The notes: generated from the letters alone by a model not told the origin. Counted from the stretch's first letter, positions 20,976 to 31,790 are shown. The stretch is 64,000 nucleotides of DNA from Mycoplasmoides gallisepticum (GCF_900476085.1 NZ_LS991952.1:496001-560000), one strand, 5' to 3'. Made by a program: numbers and translations.

Positions 20976-22860
20976 GTTTTAAGAAAGAACGTAATCTCGC
21001 ATTTTTAGAAGGGTGTTTTAATTTTCTTAAAGCTTTAGATTCAATCTGACGAATTCTTTCTCTTGTTACATTAAACTTTTGACCAACTTCTTCAAGGGTC
21101 ATTTGTTGGTGTCAAGGGTGTAACCCATAGCGCATTCTGATAATCTGTTCTTCTTTTTTTGTTAACGTGTTAATAAAAAGTTCATTGATATGTTCAGTAA
21201 CAATTAGTTTTTCAGTGTATTCGTCCGGTTTTAAGATATCACGATCCTTAACAAAATCAACGAATTGTGATTCTTCATCGTGACCAATCGGTTTATCTAA
21301 TGAAACTGGTTCTTGGTTTAACTTTTTAATATCAGCAACTTTTTTAGGGGTAAATCCGTTAACTTGACCACCCATTGCTTCAGTTAATTCTTCTAATGTT
21401 GGGTCTCTTCCAAGTTGTTGAGTCAACATTCTTTCAGTTTTAATTAACTTATTGATCGTTTCAACCATATGAACAGGAATTCTTACTGTTCTTGCTTGAT
21501 CAGCAATCGCTCTTGTGATCGCTTGTCTGATCCATCATGTTGCATAAGTTGAGAACTTGTTTCCCAGTTTGTAATTAAACTTAGAGATTGCTTTCATCAA
21601 TCCGATCGAACCTTCTTGGATCAGATCAACGAAATCTAAACCTCTGTTTAGATATTTCTTTGCGATCGAAGTAACTAATCTTAAGTTAGATGTTACTAAT
21701 TGGTTGATCGCATATTCTCTAGTTTCAGGATCAGTACTTCCTAGTAGTTTAGCAATCTGAATCTCTTCACCAAAATTAAGGATCTTAGATGAACCTAATG
21801 TTCCTAAAAACGCTTTAACATTATCTTCAACTTTATCTTTAGTTGAAGCACCTTTACTAATAAGATCATCTAAGTTCTTATCAATTTCACTTAAATCTTG
21901 ATTTTTTCTAAATAATGAGATCTTTTCTTCAACATTATCTTCTAATTTAATCTTATTGTCTTTTAATTCTTCAAGAATTTCTAAATCTTCAGCTTCAGTG
22001 AATTCATAGTTTTTGAAAACATCAATAATCTCTTCATTTGATAAAGATTTAGTTGCTTTAGCCTTAGCTAAAAGGGTTTTAGTAGCTCGAATTGATTCTT
22101 GATCGTTATTCTTTGTTTTAGATGAAGCTTCTAATACTTCATGATAAACTAAATCGTTTTTTTCATTGCTGGGAGCATGCTTAGGCTTACGACCTCTTTG
22201 ACGCTTTTGCGCTGTAATTGGTTGGTCAATATCTAGTTTGCTATCACTGAAAAAATCAGATAAATTAAATTCTTTATCGTCTAATTCATCTTGTTCACTA
22301 AAATCAGTTTCTTTAAAAGCTGATGAATAATTTTCATGTTTGAAATCACTAAAATCGATCTCATCATCTTTATTATCAAAATCAGCAAAATCTATTTCGT
22401 TATTTAAATCAAGATTTTCATCTTTCTTACTGGTTACTTTTTTCTTAGTTGATTTCTTTGCTGATTTTAATGAAAGCTTATTTTTCTTTTCTTCTTTAGC
22501 TACTGATTTAGGTTCAGCTTTTGCTTTCTTATCTTTAAGGACAACTTCTTTTTTAGTAGGTGCAGCTTTAACTTTTTTAACTGTGGTTTTAGCTTTAGGT
22601 TGTTCAACCACTACTTTTTCTGATTTAGCTTTAGTTGCTACACTTAGTTTTTTCTCACTAACAGGTTTTTCTACTTTAGTAGGCTTTGCAGTTTTCTTAG
22701 TCTTACTTACTGTTTCTGTTTTTTTATTCACTAACTTCTTAGCTGGTGTTTTTTCTTGTTTTTTAGCTAATTCAAGTCTTTGTTTCAAAGACAATTGGCT
22801 AATATTTTTAGCTTTAGAAGCAGTTTTGTTCTTGGGAGTTGAATTTGTATTTTTTGCCAT
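20959..22860 (-). CDS. rpoD: Primary RNA polymerase sigma factor with long Lys-rich N-terminal extension
   Basis: 633 aa from ATG 22860 ([10 protein letters not shown]). The C-terminal half holds the sigma-70 regions: 2 ([40 protein letters not shown]), 3 ([13 protein letters not shown]) and 4 ([17 protein letters not shown], then [18 protein letters not shown]). The first 180 or so residues are low-complexity Lys/Ala/Thr/Val repeats (KKT, KSK, KKVK) followed by an acidic Asp/Glu patch. This extension is far longer than in most sigma factors of this class. It directs RNA polymerase to the TATAAT boxes seen across the window. It lies between dnaG and trmK, the classic macromolecular-synthesis context. 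Confidence 0.95.
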
Positions 22861-22902
22861 TCTTGTAAATGTTAAAGGTATAAAAAGCAATAATTAGCTT
22901 AA

Positions 22903-22920
22903 TTTTACAATATTGTAAAA
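22903..22920. promoter_or_regulatory. Perfect 18-bp palindrome between dnaG and rpoD
   Basis: TTTTACAATATTGTAAAA lies in the 71-nt gap upstream of rpoD. There is no loop, so it is more like a protein-binding site than a terminator. Its position suits control of rpoD separately from dnaG, but this is inference. Confidence 0.45.
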
Positions 22921-22931
22921 ATATGAATCAA

Positions 22932-24920
22932 TTATTTTCTTTTTAATAACTCTTCTAAGATGTTGAGATTTTTAATCTGAGCTAACTTAAAGATCTCACC
23001 TTTTGCTAACCATTGAACGAGTTGTTCTTTAGTTTTTAAATCATATAGTTCTTTAAAACCATCGATCCCACTCGTACATGATTTTAAATAAGCATTTAAC
23101 TCTTCTTCATTAACGAATTGATCATGGGCTAATGCAGCATACTTTGAATACTTAATATGAGATAATAACTCATTTTTCAACTTATGAAATAGATCCAAAT
23201 TTAACCTGTTTTCAATATGTTTTTTCATCAAATAAACAGTATCATCAAACAATTTGAGCTTGATTTTATTGTAAATCCGATCATTTAAAGTATTTTGCTT
23301 AGCATTTAATAAATAAAGATCATTCACCTTTCTAAAGATTAGATCAGTAAAACCTTCAAGAAATCTTTTAGTAAAGTTGTAACAGAATAAGATCGCTTCT
23401 AACTGTTCATTGGTGGTTAAACTTTTCATCACTTGATTGGTTAGAGTGATCTGTAACATCGTATTAAATAAGTATCTTGTTGGTTTGTAAAGATTAATCT
23501 TACTTAAGATCTTCAATCTCACGTTTGATAGATCTTTGTAGGTGAGATATTTAAAACTAATTAAATAATAACGACAGATCTTGATTACTGCTTGGATAAA
23601 ATTTCTTAACTGTTCAGTGATTCTTTTATCCAGATTGTAATCAATCAGTGTGGTGATATCAACCTGATCATCTTGTTCAGGTTTAATCTCATTTAGTTCT
23701 TGATACAGTTGGGTTGATAATTGTTTCTGATCATCATACTCAACGTTTTCTTGTTCTTTTTGGGTTGATAATTGCTTTTTAATCAACTCTTTAAGTTGAT
23801 TTTCACCATCAGGTGAATGATAGATCTCATCAAGATCTTTTTGTTTAAGATCACTATAATCTAGTTGATAAAGATTATGAACTCTTTTTCTGGCTAATAA
23901 CTTAATACATGTGATTGTGGCTTTTTTACCAGATTCATCATTATCTAAAGCTAATACGATCCTTTTAATTTGATTAAGTTTAGCTTTAATCAGTTCAATT
24001 TGTTGGTCAGTAAGCGCAGTACCCATGATTGCTACAGCATTCTTAATACCGATCTGATATAAAGCAATAACATCCATATATCCTTCACACAGATAAATGG
24101 TGGAATTATTCTCATCAAACTCTAATGAAGAATAATTATATAAGTTATGACCTTTGATGAAATAATCAGTTTCAGGGGTGTTTAGGTATTTAATTTCGTT
24201 ATTTTCATCAATAGCTCTACCAGAAAAACCGACAACTTGCCCATCAGCATTTTTAATCGGAAAGATTACCCGGTTACTAAAATAACAAACGTTTTTTTCT
24301 GAAATGTATTTGATGTATCTAAGATTACTTAAGATGATCTGATCATCATAAGTTTTATTTAAATGTTTTTGATAAAAAACCTTTAAATCTTCCACTAATT
24401 TATTAAGTGAATAACTCTTGGGATGAAAGCCGATCTGGAAATTATTTAATAGTTCTTCATTGATCAACCCTCTTTTATTTAAGAACTCATTTAATTTGGG
24501 GTTGGTACTAAATTCTAGACGTAAGTTGCTATGAGCTCTTCAAGCTAAAAACTGATTTAACTTATAAAATTCTTGATCTGATTCATCAACAGCTTTTTGC
24601 TTATTAAAGTTTAATGAATAACCGATTGCAGCTAAATCGATCCCTTCAAGTTCTACGATCTTTTTAACTGCTTCAACAAAATTAAGGTTTTCTTTTTTTT
24701 GAACAAATTCAATCACCCCACCACTTTCATTACAACTAAAACACTTTCAAACCTGTTTAGTGTCATTAACACTAAAAGAAGGAGTGTTGTCATCGTGAAA
24801 CGGACAAAGCGATTTATAATTTGATCCCTTTTTTTCTAGATCAAGATATTTTGAAATGATCGAAGATACACTGATCTTCTTACGTAAATATTTGGCTAAT
24901 TGATTTAAATCATTACTCAT
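22932..24920 (-). CDS. dnaG: DNA primase
   Basis: 662 aa from ATG 24920. The N-terminal zinc finger reads CPFHDDNTPSFSVN ... WKCFSCNESGG. The Toprim core has YLCEGYMDVIALYQIG and RIVLALDNDESGKKA (the acidic DND cluster), with FPIKNADGQVVGFSGRAID upstream of it. The C-terminal 250 residues, which bind the replicative helicase, are divergent. It makes RNA primers at the replication fork. The start lies inside the end of glyS (8-nt overlap). Confidence 0.95.
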
Positions 24921-26304
24921 GCAAATTATTTCTAATTCATTGCCTTAATTCAGAGATTGGTATTTTAATTTGTTCCATACTATCACGTTCTCTGATAGTG
25001 ACAATACCTTTTTCTAAAGAATCAAAATCGTAAGTTAAACAGTATTTTGCACCGATTGCATCATATCTACGGTATCGTTTACCGATTGATCCAGCGCTAT
25101 CAAAATCAAATCTTAAGTTTGCATCACTGATCTTTAATAAATCTAGATATAGTTGATAAGCTTGATCTTTTAGTTTATTAACTAATGGTAAGATTGCTAA
25201 CTGATAAGGTGATAATGAAACGGGTAATCTTAAGACTTCTCTACTATCATTATCAGCTAATTGTTCGACATGATAATGAGCACAAAAAATCGCATATAAG
25301 ATTCGTTCGATCCCTAAAGAAGGTTCAATCACATCAGGGATAATCTTAGTTTTTTCTATCTCATTATGATAATCAAGGGTTTTACCTGATTCATTTGAAT
25401 GAGCAGTTAGATCAAAATTACCACGGTGAGCTAATCCCCATAATTCAGATCAGCCATGAGGAAAATTAAATTGGAAATCGATCGTTCGAGATGAATAGTG
25501 AGCTAATTCATCTTTAGCAATTTCATGACGCTTAATTAGTTGCTTATTAATTAATAGTTTATTAATTAAAAAATCTTCAATCTGGTTGATGTATCAATCA
25601 AACTTTTCTTTAACTAATTCAGGTTCTAGGAAATATTCAATCTCAAATTGTTCAAACTCTCTTGTTCTAAAGATGAAATTACCTGGGGTGATCTCATTTC
25701 TAAACGCTTTACCAATTTGTGCTACTCCAAACGGTAATTTCATTCTTTGCGTTCTAACAATATTCTTAAAGTTAATAAAGATCCCTTGAGCTGTTTCAGG
25801 TCTTAAATAAATTGTGTTAAGTGAATCCTCAACAACACCTTGAAACGTCTTAAACATCAGATTGAACTTTCTAATCTTAGTTCAATTAGTTGATTCACAC
25901 TTCTTACATTCAACCTTCTTATCAACTAAGATCTGTTCTAAATAACTAGGGTCAGTATTTTCAGTGATCTTAATTGAATCATCATTCAATTCTTCAATTA
26001 ACTTATCAGCTCGATAACGTGATTTACATTTTTTACAATCAACTAGTGGATCAGAAAAATTATCTAAATGACCTGATGCTTGTCACACTAAAGGATTTAA
26101 GATAATTGAGCTATCTAATAGTTTCATATCAGGTTGAGAAAACACGAAATGTTTTAACAACAACTGCTTAATATTATTTTTTAATAAAGCTCCTAAAGGC
26201 CCATAGTCCCATGAGTTGGCTAACCCATTATAAATCTCAGAAGACTGATAAACAAAGCCATAGTTCTTTAAGAAATTAACAATCTGATCTTGTTTTAATT
26301 CCAT
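24913..26304 (-). CDS. glyS: Glycyl-tRNA synthetase, alpha2 class II type
   Basis: 463 aa, read through several TGA-Trp codons. Motifs are [11 protein letters not shown] near the N-terminus, a zinc-binding [11 protein letters not shown] ... CKKCEST insert, motif 2 around [20 protein letters not shown], and motif 3 [15 protein letters not shown]. It charges tRNA-Gly. This is the single-chain homodimeric enzyme, not the alpha2beta2 form, as expected in mollicutes. It lies 7 nt after recO and overlaps dnaG by 8 nt. The symbol glyQS is also used for this type. Confidence 0.95.
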
Positions 26305-26311
26305 GATGCTA

Positions 26312-27037
26312 TTATTTTAATTTAATTAAATAACTAAATACTGGTTCTAAATAAATGCCAGCATTATGATAAATTGCGCTGGCTAACCCCTTTATTAAAG
26401 ATATATATTTTCTACTTTCTAAAGTAGAAACTTCATAGTCATTTTTATATATTAACCAAAAAATATTACGCATAAAGTTTTTGTCATACAAAAATTCATG
26501 TTGCTCATAAGCACACTTTTCACATAAGCCATACATCTTTTTAAATGATAAAGTGATTACTTGTTTACTATTACAGATCCCACAATTAAGTAGTTGGAAA
26601 GCAATCCCTTCAAGGTTGATGATATTTAATAAGATGTAGATAATAATCGTTTCGTCACTATATCTTTGCTTGATGACATAATTGATCACATCATCATAAA
26701 AGTTAAAAAAGTTATTTTCTAACTCACCACTTTTCTTATTCAAGTAGTAATGCATAATCACCATTGGTAAGGATTCACTAATCGTAGCGTCCTTAGTGTC
26801 AATCTCATGGATCTTTTTGAGTTTTGACAGTCGCTCAATTGAGCGCGCTTGAAAAAACTCAAAATCGTGTAATGATCCTAGTGTGATGTATCTCCCGTTT
26901 TTAGATAAGATCTTTTTACTGCCCACACTAATTAAACTAGTTAAGGTGTTATCATCAAATAAGATTTTGATAATCTGATCGTTCTCATTATGATCGAAGT
27001 GATCAATAATATAGCCTTTTTTGGTTATAGAACTCAT
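26312..27037 (-). CDS. recO: DNA repair protein RecO
   Basis: 241 aa. An N-terminal OB-fold-like domain (GYIIDHFDHNENDQIIKILF) is followed by a helical domain with a four-cysteine zinc site: CGICNSK ... LCEKCAYE. RecO loads RecA onto SSB-coated DNA in RecF-type repair. Its start lies inside the 3' end of era (13-nt overlap); era-recO-glyS is a common Firmicute order. Confidence 0.9.
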   Translation of the reverse strand: MSSITKKGYIIDHFDHNENDQIIKILFDDNTLTSLISVGSKKILSKNGRYITLGSLHDFEFFQARSIERLSKLKKIHEIDTKDATISESLPMVIMHYYLNKKSGELENNFFNFYDDVINYVIKQRYSDETIIIYILLNIINLEGIAFQLLNCGICNSKQVITLSFKKMYGLCEKCAYEQHEFLYDKNFMRNIFWLIYKNDYEVSTLESRKYISLIKGLASAIYHNAGIYLEPVFSYLIKLK

Positions 27038-27927
27038 TTTTTATGACCTAATGATTTTATTAAATAATCATCGTTACGTCATTCTTTTTCAACTTTAACA
27101 AAGAGTTTAAGATTAATCTTACAATCATAGATATTTAATAGTTCATTACGGGCTTGAGTACCAATCTTTTTGATCATCGATCCTTGTTTACCAATGATGA
27201 TCTTTTTTTGAGATTCACGTTCAGTTACAATCGCACATTCGATATTAAACAACTTTTTTTCTTGATCATATTTCTTAGCTTCAATAATCACTGCTACTGA
27301 GTGAGGCACTTCTTGAAAAGTGTTGTTTAAGATTTTTTCACGGATAATTTCTTTAATTTCGAAATTATCTTTTTCATTTTCATCTAGTTCAGATTCTGGT
27401 AGTTGATAATTTTCATCTAATAGTTGTTCTAACCCTTCATCGATCTGATCATTTAAATGATCTGATAATAAATTAGCTTTGATCATTTTAACAACTTTAA
27501 ACAATTCGTTGATTAATTGCTGTGCTTCATTAATGTGATCTTCATTTTTAATTAGGTCGATCTTTGAATAGATCACGATTAAATCGTTCATTTCGTATGA
27601 TTTCATAATCTTTAACAGATTTATGAAATCATCAGTTGGTTTTTTGGTACTATCAACGATTAGAATACAAGCATGAGCATGTTTATAAGCTTGTTTAATC
27701 TCACTATTTAAAAATAAACTTAGCTTATTAAAGCTCTTATGAAATCCAGGGGTGTCTAATAATAAGTAATCGATCTTATCATGAACGATTTTGTGAGCAA
27801 TAACATTTCTTGTTGTTTGATCATATTTTGATATGATCGCAACTTTGCTATTGGCAATCTTATTAATTAAGGTTGACTTTCCAACACTTGCTAACCCAGT
27901 AATGACAACAATTCCTGATTTTTTCAT
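27025..27927 (-). CDS. era: GTPase Era
   Basis: 300 aa; the frame continues past two TGA-Trp codons to TAA at 27025. G1 is GLASVGKSTL, G2 KYDQTTRN, G3 LLDTPGFHKS, and G4 reads YSKIDLI, where Ser replaces the Asn of NKxD. The C-terminal KH domain carries KKIIIGKQGSMIKKIGTQAR. Era binds the 3' end of 16S rRNA during 30S assembly. It overlaps ybeY (37 nt) and recO (13 nt); ybeY acts on the same rRNA end, which fits co-expression. Confidence 0.93.
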
Positions 27928-28385
27928 ATCTTCTTTTTCGCTGTTTTAATCACCTTATTAACAATCTGTTCTTGAATCGTTAAAGTGACATATTCATAAG
28001 CATCGCTTTGTTCATGATCAAACTCTAATAGGTGCAATAATCCGTGAATAATCATTCTAATTAATAAGTATCAAAAATTAACATCATACTTAATTGCATC
28101 TTTAGCAATCTTTTTTGAACAAATAAAGATTTCACCTAGTAGTGGGGTTATGATTTCAGCATTTTCTCATAAACAAACACTAATTATATCAGCCACGTAC
28201 TCTTTATTTCTTAATGAAGAGTTAAGTTGTAAACTTTGTTTTTCACTAACAAAACTAAGTTCGTAAAATAGATTATTTTTAACTTTAAAATGTGATGAAA
28301 AACACTGATTAATAATCTTTAATATCTCACTAAAATCTTCTTTGATACTTGGTGGAACTTTTTTTAAATCAAAATGATTAATCAT
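27891..28385 (-). CDS. ybeY: Endoribonuclease YbeY (16S rRNA 3'-end maturation)
   Basis: 164 aa. The zinc-binding signature HGLLHLLEFDHE near residues 115-126 matches the family's H-G-x-L-H-L-x-G-Y-D-H. It processes or checks the 3' end of 16S rRNA. It reads through a TGA-Trp into the era coding region before stopping, an overlap of 37 nt. It starts 8 nt after the small membrane protein gene. Confidence 0.92.
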
Positions 28386-28393
28386 ATCGTTAA

Positions 28394-28768
28394 TTATAGA
28401 TTAATCCATTTTATTAGATGATGATACAACGGGCTTTTACCTAGATAAAAGCTAATCGTTCCCACATTCTGATCGATTGCTTGGTTAGATAATAAAATTG
28501 TTTGGTTTTTATTATTTTCTTCAATCATGAACTTAAGAGCGTTTGAGTTATTTTTATAATAGCCAATCAAGTATTTGGCTTTGTTGGTTTGAATAAATTT
28601 GGCTAACTGTGAATCTTGAGTGAGATTGACTTGAATTTTCTGATCTTGTTTGTGAAAAACATAACTTTCATAAAGGTTGATTCTCACAAGAAAGATGATC
28701 GCTAAAAAAGTAAGTAAAACAATAAACAAACTAATAATCGTGCTGTTAATAATCTTATTGGTATTCAT
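28394..28768 (-). CDS. Small membrane protein, likely partner of the C39 exporter
   Basis: 124 aa from ATG 28768. One N-terminal TM segment (IISLFIVLLTFLAIIFLVRI, about residues 10-30) is followed by about 95 residues that should lie outside: a beta-rich stretch with IQVNLTQDSQLAKF and NQTILLSNQAIDQN. It starts 14 nt inside the exporter gene's 3' end. The layout is that of a membrane-fusion-like accessory protein, but no family is recognised and the role is inferred from position only. Confidence 0.65.
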   Translation of the reverse strand: MNTNKIINSTIISLFIVLLTFLAIIFLVRINLYESYVFHKQDQKIQVNLTQDSQLAKFIQTNKAKYLIGYYKNNSNALKFMIEENNKNQTILLSNQAIDQNVGTISFYLGKSPLYHHLIKWINL

Positions 28769-30752
28769 GTAGGTTAATCTGTTTTTTAAAGTATTTACTA
28801 AAGCTATGATCATGTTCAATCATAATCGTTAGATTATTTTTGATGATCTGTTTAATCACGATCTGAAAAACTTGATGTTTGATCGCTTCATCGATGTTAT
28901 TTAACACCTCATCTAGTAAGAACAATTTATTCCTAGAGTTATATGAATGTAAGAGTTTTAATACTTGATTTTGCCCTGAACTTAAATTGTATTTATCAGC
29001 ATCAAAAAGTTTAAAATACTCGACAATTTCTAATAATTCAGGTCGTTTATTCTTCTTAAGAAATTCTATTAATCATTCATTACTAAGCTCTACATTACTT
29101 TTTTGATCTGATAGATAGATCACATTATTTAACAACCACTGATTAGAATATTTATTAATATCCATTTCATTAATAAAGATCTCACCAGAAGACAACAATT
29201 GGCGTTTAATAATCGATTTAATTAAAGTTGATTTACCACTAGCGTTTCTAGCAGATAGAAAAACTGGTTCATTGATCATTAAATTCAGATCATTAAAGAT
29301 CGGTTTAGCGTCAAAAAATAAGTAAACATTTTTAAACTGAATCGATTTAATCTTTTTAGAGTAATTTATTAAAAATTGCGGTTCTTTTTGCAATAAAAGA
29401 ATATTGTGAATATTAGTTTTAGCAATCCTGAATTCGTATGATTCATTAATAAATTTAATCAGCCCATCAATACTACTAATTAATAAACCTTGTAACGTAC
29501 TCACATAGATTAAAGTTGCTAAATCAATTGTGTTTAAATTAAGGATTAACGCAATTCCAGAAACTAAGGTAATACACGTTATAAAATATTTGATTAGTTC
29601 AAAAATTGCATTACTAAAATTTGCACTTTGATTTATCTTCTTATTTAAATTGAGATTATCACTAAATACCTCTTTTACATCTTTGATTCATTGTTGATAA
29701 AAACTTTGGTGTTGAGTGTTAATAATAGTTTTGTGAAACTCATATAAATAGGTTTGTTGTTTAATCTGCAATTCTCTAGCTTTTTGTTTGTATCCCTTGA
29801 ATCAAAATAAGTTTAGGACTAAATAAACTAATGAAACAAAGCTTTGAAATAAAGTAATAAAAAGAAAGAAGATGTGAATTCTATAAAGCAAGATTATTGC
29901 GACAACAACAATTAAGATGTTGTTAATGAAAGCTGCAATCTTTTTTATATAGAACTCTAAACAATTTAATAAAAAGTCATCGTATTTATAGATCTTTCCG
30001 ATATCATCTTTAATCAACTTTATTGTTTTAGGCAAACTAAAGGTTGATAGTAACTGCGATCATCAGTATTGATACTGATTCTTAATTAATTGTTGTTGCC
30101 AAATACTTAATAATCCTGATCCAGTTAGATTAATTACTTTAATCAAGATAAAAGTAACAATGATAACCAAAATGTTATTAATTACCGAAGTATTGATCAC
30201 ATCATTAATTAGAATCTTGAATAAAAACGTCAGACCAATACTAGTTGCAGTGATCAATAATTCAATCAGTAAAAAGATAAAAATATATTTAAAACTAATT
30301 ATTCTTGTAAAGCTAAATTTGGTGTCATAATCAGGTTTTGTATAGTTAAGATAATCTGGACTAACTTTAATAATAATGCCAGCAAAGCGTTCTTCAAATT
30401 CTTTATAAGTAATTATCTGGACATTATTACTACCTGGATCAAAAACTACAAAGCTTGAGTTTTTCTTTTTAACAATAACAAAATGATTAAAATCTTCAGC
30501 TTTTAATAAACACACCAAATACTTTTCGTTTAGTTTTAACAGTTCATCAAAACTAGCCTGATAAGATTCGCATAATAAATGATGTTTACTAGCAATATTT
30601 TCAAACTGGTTGATATTAATACCACTACTAGAAATATGTGTGTTAGCCTTGATTAAAAAATCATTTAAGTCGTGATCGAAATAATGGTTGTATAGCATTC
30701 TGATTACAGCAATGCCGCAATCATTATTTTCTGTTTGCTTAATTAATCTCAC
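28755..30752 (-). CDS. ABC exporter with N-terminal peptidase C39 domain (bacteriocin/peptide processing exporter type)
   Basis: 665 aa from GTG 30752, with several TGA-Trp codons. The peptidase C39 domain has the triad Cys12 (ENNDCGIAV), His90 (FNHFVIV) and Asp105 (FDPGS). A six-helix membrane domain (about 160-420) follows, then an ATPase domain with a degenerate Walker A (ARNASGKSTLIK: both leading Gly are Ala), signature LSSGQ, Walker B LFLLDEVLNNID and H-loop MIEHDHS. Such proteins cut double-glycine leaders while exporting peptides. No double-glycine precursor was seen nearby. It is the first gene of a long housekeeping operon and its ribosome site is inside a hairpin. Confidence 0.88.
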
Positions 30753-30755
30753 TAT

Positions 30756-30778
30756 TATCTTCTATACATAAGAAGATA
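30756..30778 (-). promoter_or_regulatory. Hairpin covering the ribosome-binding site of the C39 exporter
   Basis: TATCTTCT (30756-30763), 7-nt loop, AGAAGATA (30771-30778): a perfect 8-bp stem. On the - strand the 3' arm AGAAGATA is the only purine-rich stretch before GTG 30752, so folding would hide it. Confidence 0.5.
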
Positions 30779-31074
30779 TGTCTTTTTTGTTTAAAAGAAA
30801 GAAAAAAATAATTTTAGTTGTTGAACTCGAATTTAACTTCAACCAGAGATAGAATTATTTTTACGCTTCAAATATATGTATTCTCAAAAAATACATCATT
30901 TTTACCGTATATTTTGCATGATTTATTCATTTTATTTGTTAACAAATTTCTCACGAAACGATTCACTTTCAAAACCACCCTCACCTAAATTTTCTAACTT
31001 TTATTTATCTTAAAAATCCCTCTACCAAAAACTAAACAATCTCACTAGCCTTTTTAAATCTTCACTTAATTTGG

Positions 31075-31080
31075 TATAAT
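31075..31080 (+). promoter_or_regulatory. -10 box for the 31120 gene
   Basis: TATAAT in TTTGGTATAATTTTATGCG, 39 nt before ATG 31120. AAAAGGA at 31098-31104 is the likely ribosome site. Confidence 0.7.
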
Positions 31081-31119
31081 TTTATGCGTTAAATATCAAA
31101 AAGGATTTATCTAATTCTT

Positions 31120-31665
31120 ATGTCAAATAACGATTCTGAAATTTTAAAGAATAATAACGACAACAAACAAGTTTCAAACAACCAACCATCACAACGAGCT
31201 CAAAATCCAAGAGTAAATGAACTAAAGGATTTTTTAAACCGTTATAAACGCCGAGTTCATAAACCAATCATTGTGTTCTTTATTTTACACATAATAGCTT
31301 TCTTATTCCTAGTTATTACTGCAGCTCTTGTAAGTGTTGGCGTTGTTAAAGCTGGTTCATCTGATAGTGACTCAGGTGTTACTGAATCTTTCAATAGATC
31401 AGTAATCGCTGGTGGATCTTTATCTCTTGTAAGCTTTGTTTTATTTGGGATCATAAGTTTTGCTTTTGTGATCTTATTCATCATGGGAGCTTTTTATACA
31501 GCGAACAAAAAAGTTGACGGATTAATGGGTTCAATGATCTTATTCATCATTGCGATCTTCTTCCCATTCCTAGGATCAATTTTAGGACTAATTTCATCAA
31601 TCTTAGCTAAGAAAAATATCGAAAGACAGATTGCTGAACTTGAAGGTAACGTATCAGCTTTATAA
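31120..31665 (+). CDS. Small multi-pass membrane protein of unknown function
   Basis: 181 aa. A polar Asn/Gln/Ser-rich N-terminus of about 45 residues leads to a basic stretch (YKRRVHKP) and then at least three long hydrophobic helices (about 50-75, 95-125 and 135-165). It ends with a short charged helix (KNIERQIAELEGN). No family is recognised. It is a single-gene unit with its own promoter, AAGGA ribosome site and twin terminators, and is divergent from the C39 exporter. It could be an immunity- or partner-type protein for the exporter, but nothing in the sequence shows that. Confidence 0.75.
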   Translation: MSNNDSEILKNNNDNKQVSNNQPSQRAQNPRVNELKDFLNRYKRRVHKPIIVFFILHIIAFLFLVITAALVSVGVVKAGSSDSDSGVTESFNRSVIAGGSLSLVSFVLFGIISFAFVILFIMGAFYTANKKVDGLMGSMILFIIAIFFPFLGSILGLISSILAKKNIERQIAELEGNVSAL

Positions 31666-31688
31666 TTAAACCAATTAACTAATTAATA

Positions 31689-31724
31689 AAACCCATTAAC
31701 CTTAAATGTAGTTAATGGGTTTTT
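31689..31724 (+). terminator. Terminator 1 after the 31120 gene
   Basis: AAACCCATTAAC pairs with GTTAATGGGTTT, then TTCTTTTT. Confidence 0.9.
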
Positions 31725-31754
31725 CTTTTTAATTAACCTATCACAAACAATTAA

Positions 31755-31790
31755 AAAACCCATCACTCTTAAGCAAGATTAATGGGTTTT
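31755..31790. terminator. Terminator-like second copy, weaker stem
   Basis: AAAACCCAT pairs with ATGGGTTTT with an 18-nt loop. It shares the AAACCCAT...ATGGGTTT stem with the preceding terminator 66 nt away, so it looks like a decayed duplicate or a back-up. Confidence 0.5.

Larger units (their letters stand above)
30753..31119. other. Divergent intergenic region, 367 nt
   Basis: It holds the exporter's leader hairpin on the left and the 31120 promoter on the right. Between them is unstructured A/T-rich sequence. A 45-codon frame from ATG 30876 has no ribosome site and was not accepted as a gene. Confidence 0.6.

Noticed and set aside
22340-22897. 185-aa frame on + opposite rpoD
   Set aside because: It is the antisense of the Lys-rich low-complexity N-terminus of rpoD; Ser/Phe/Leu-rich with no domain.
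30876-31013. 45-codon frame beside the C39 exporter, a possible peptide precursor
   Set aside because: No ribosome site, no double-glycine leader, and composition like the surrounding A/T-rich spacer.
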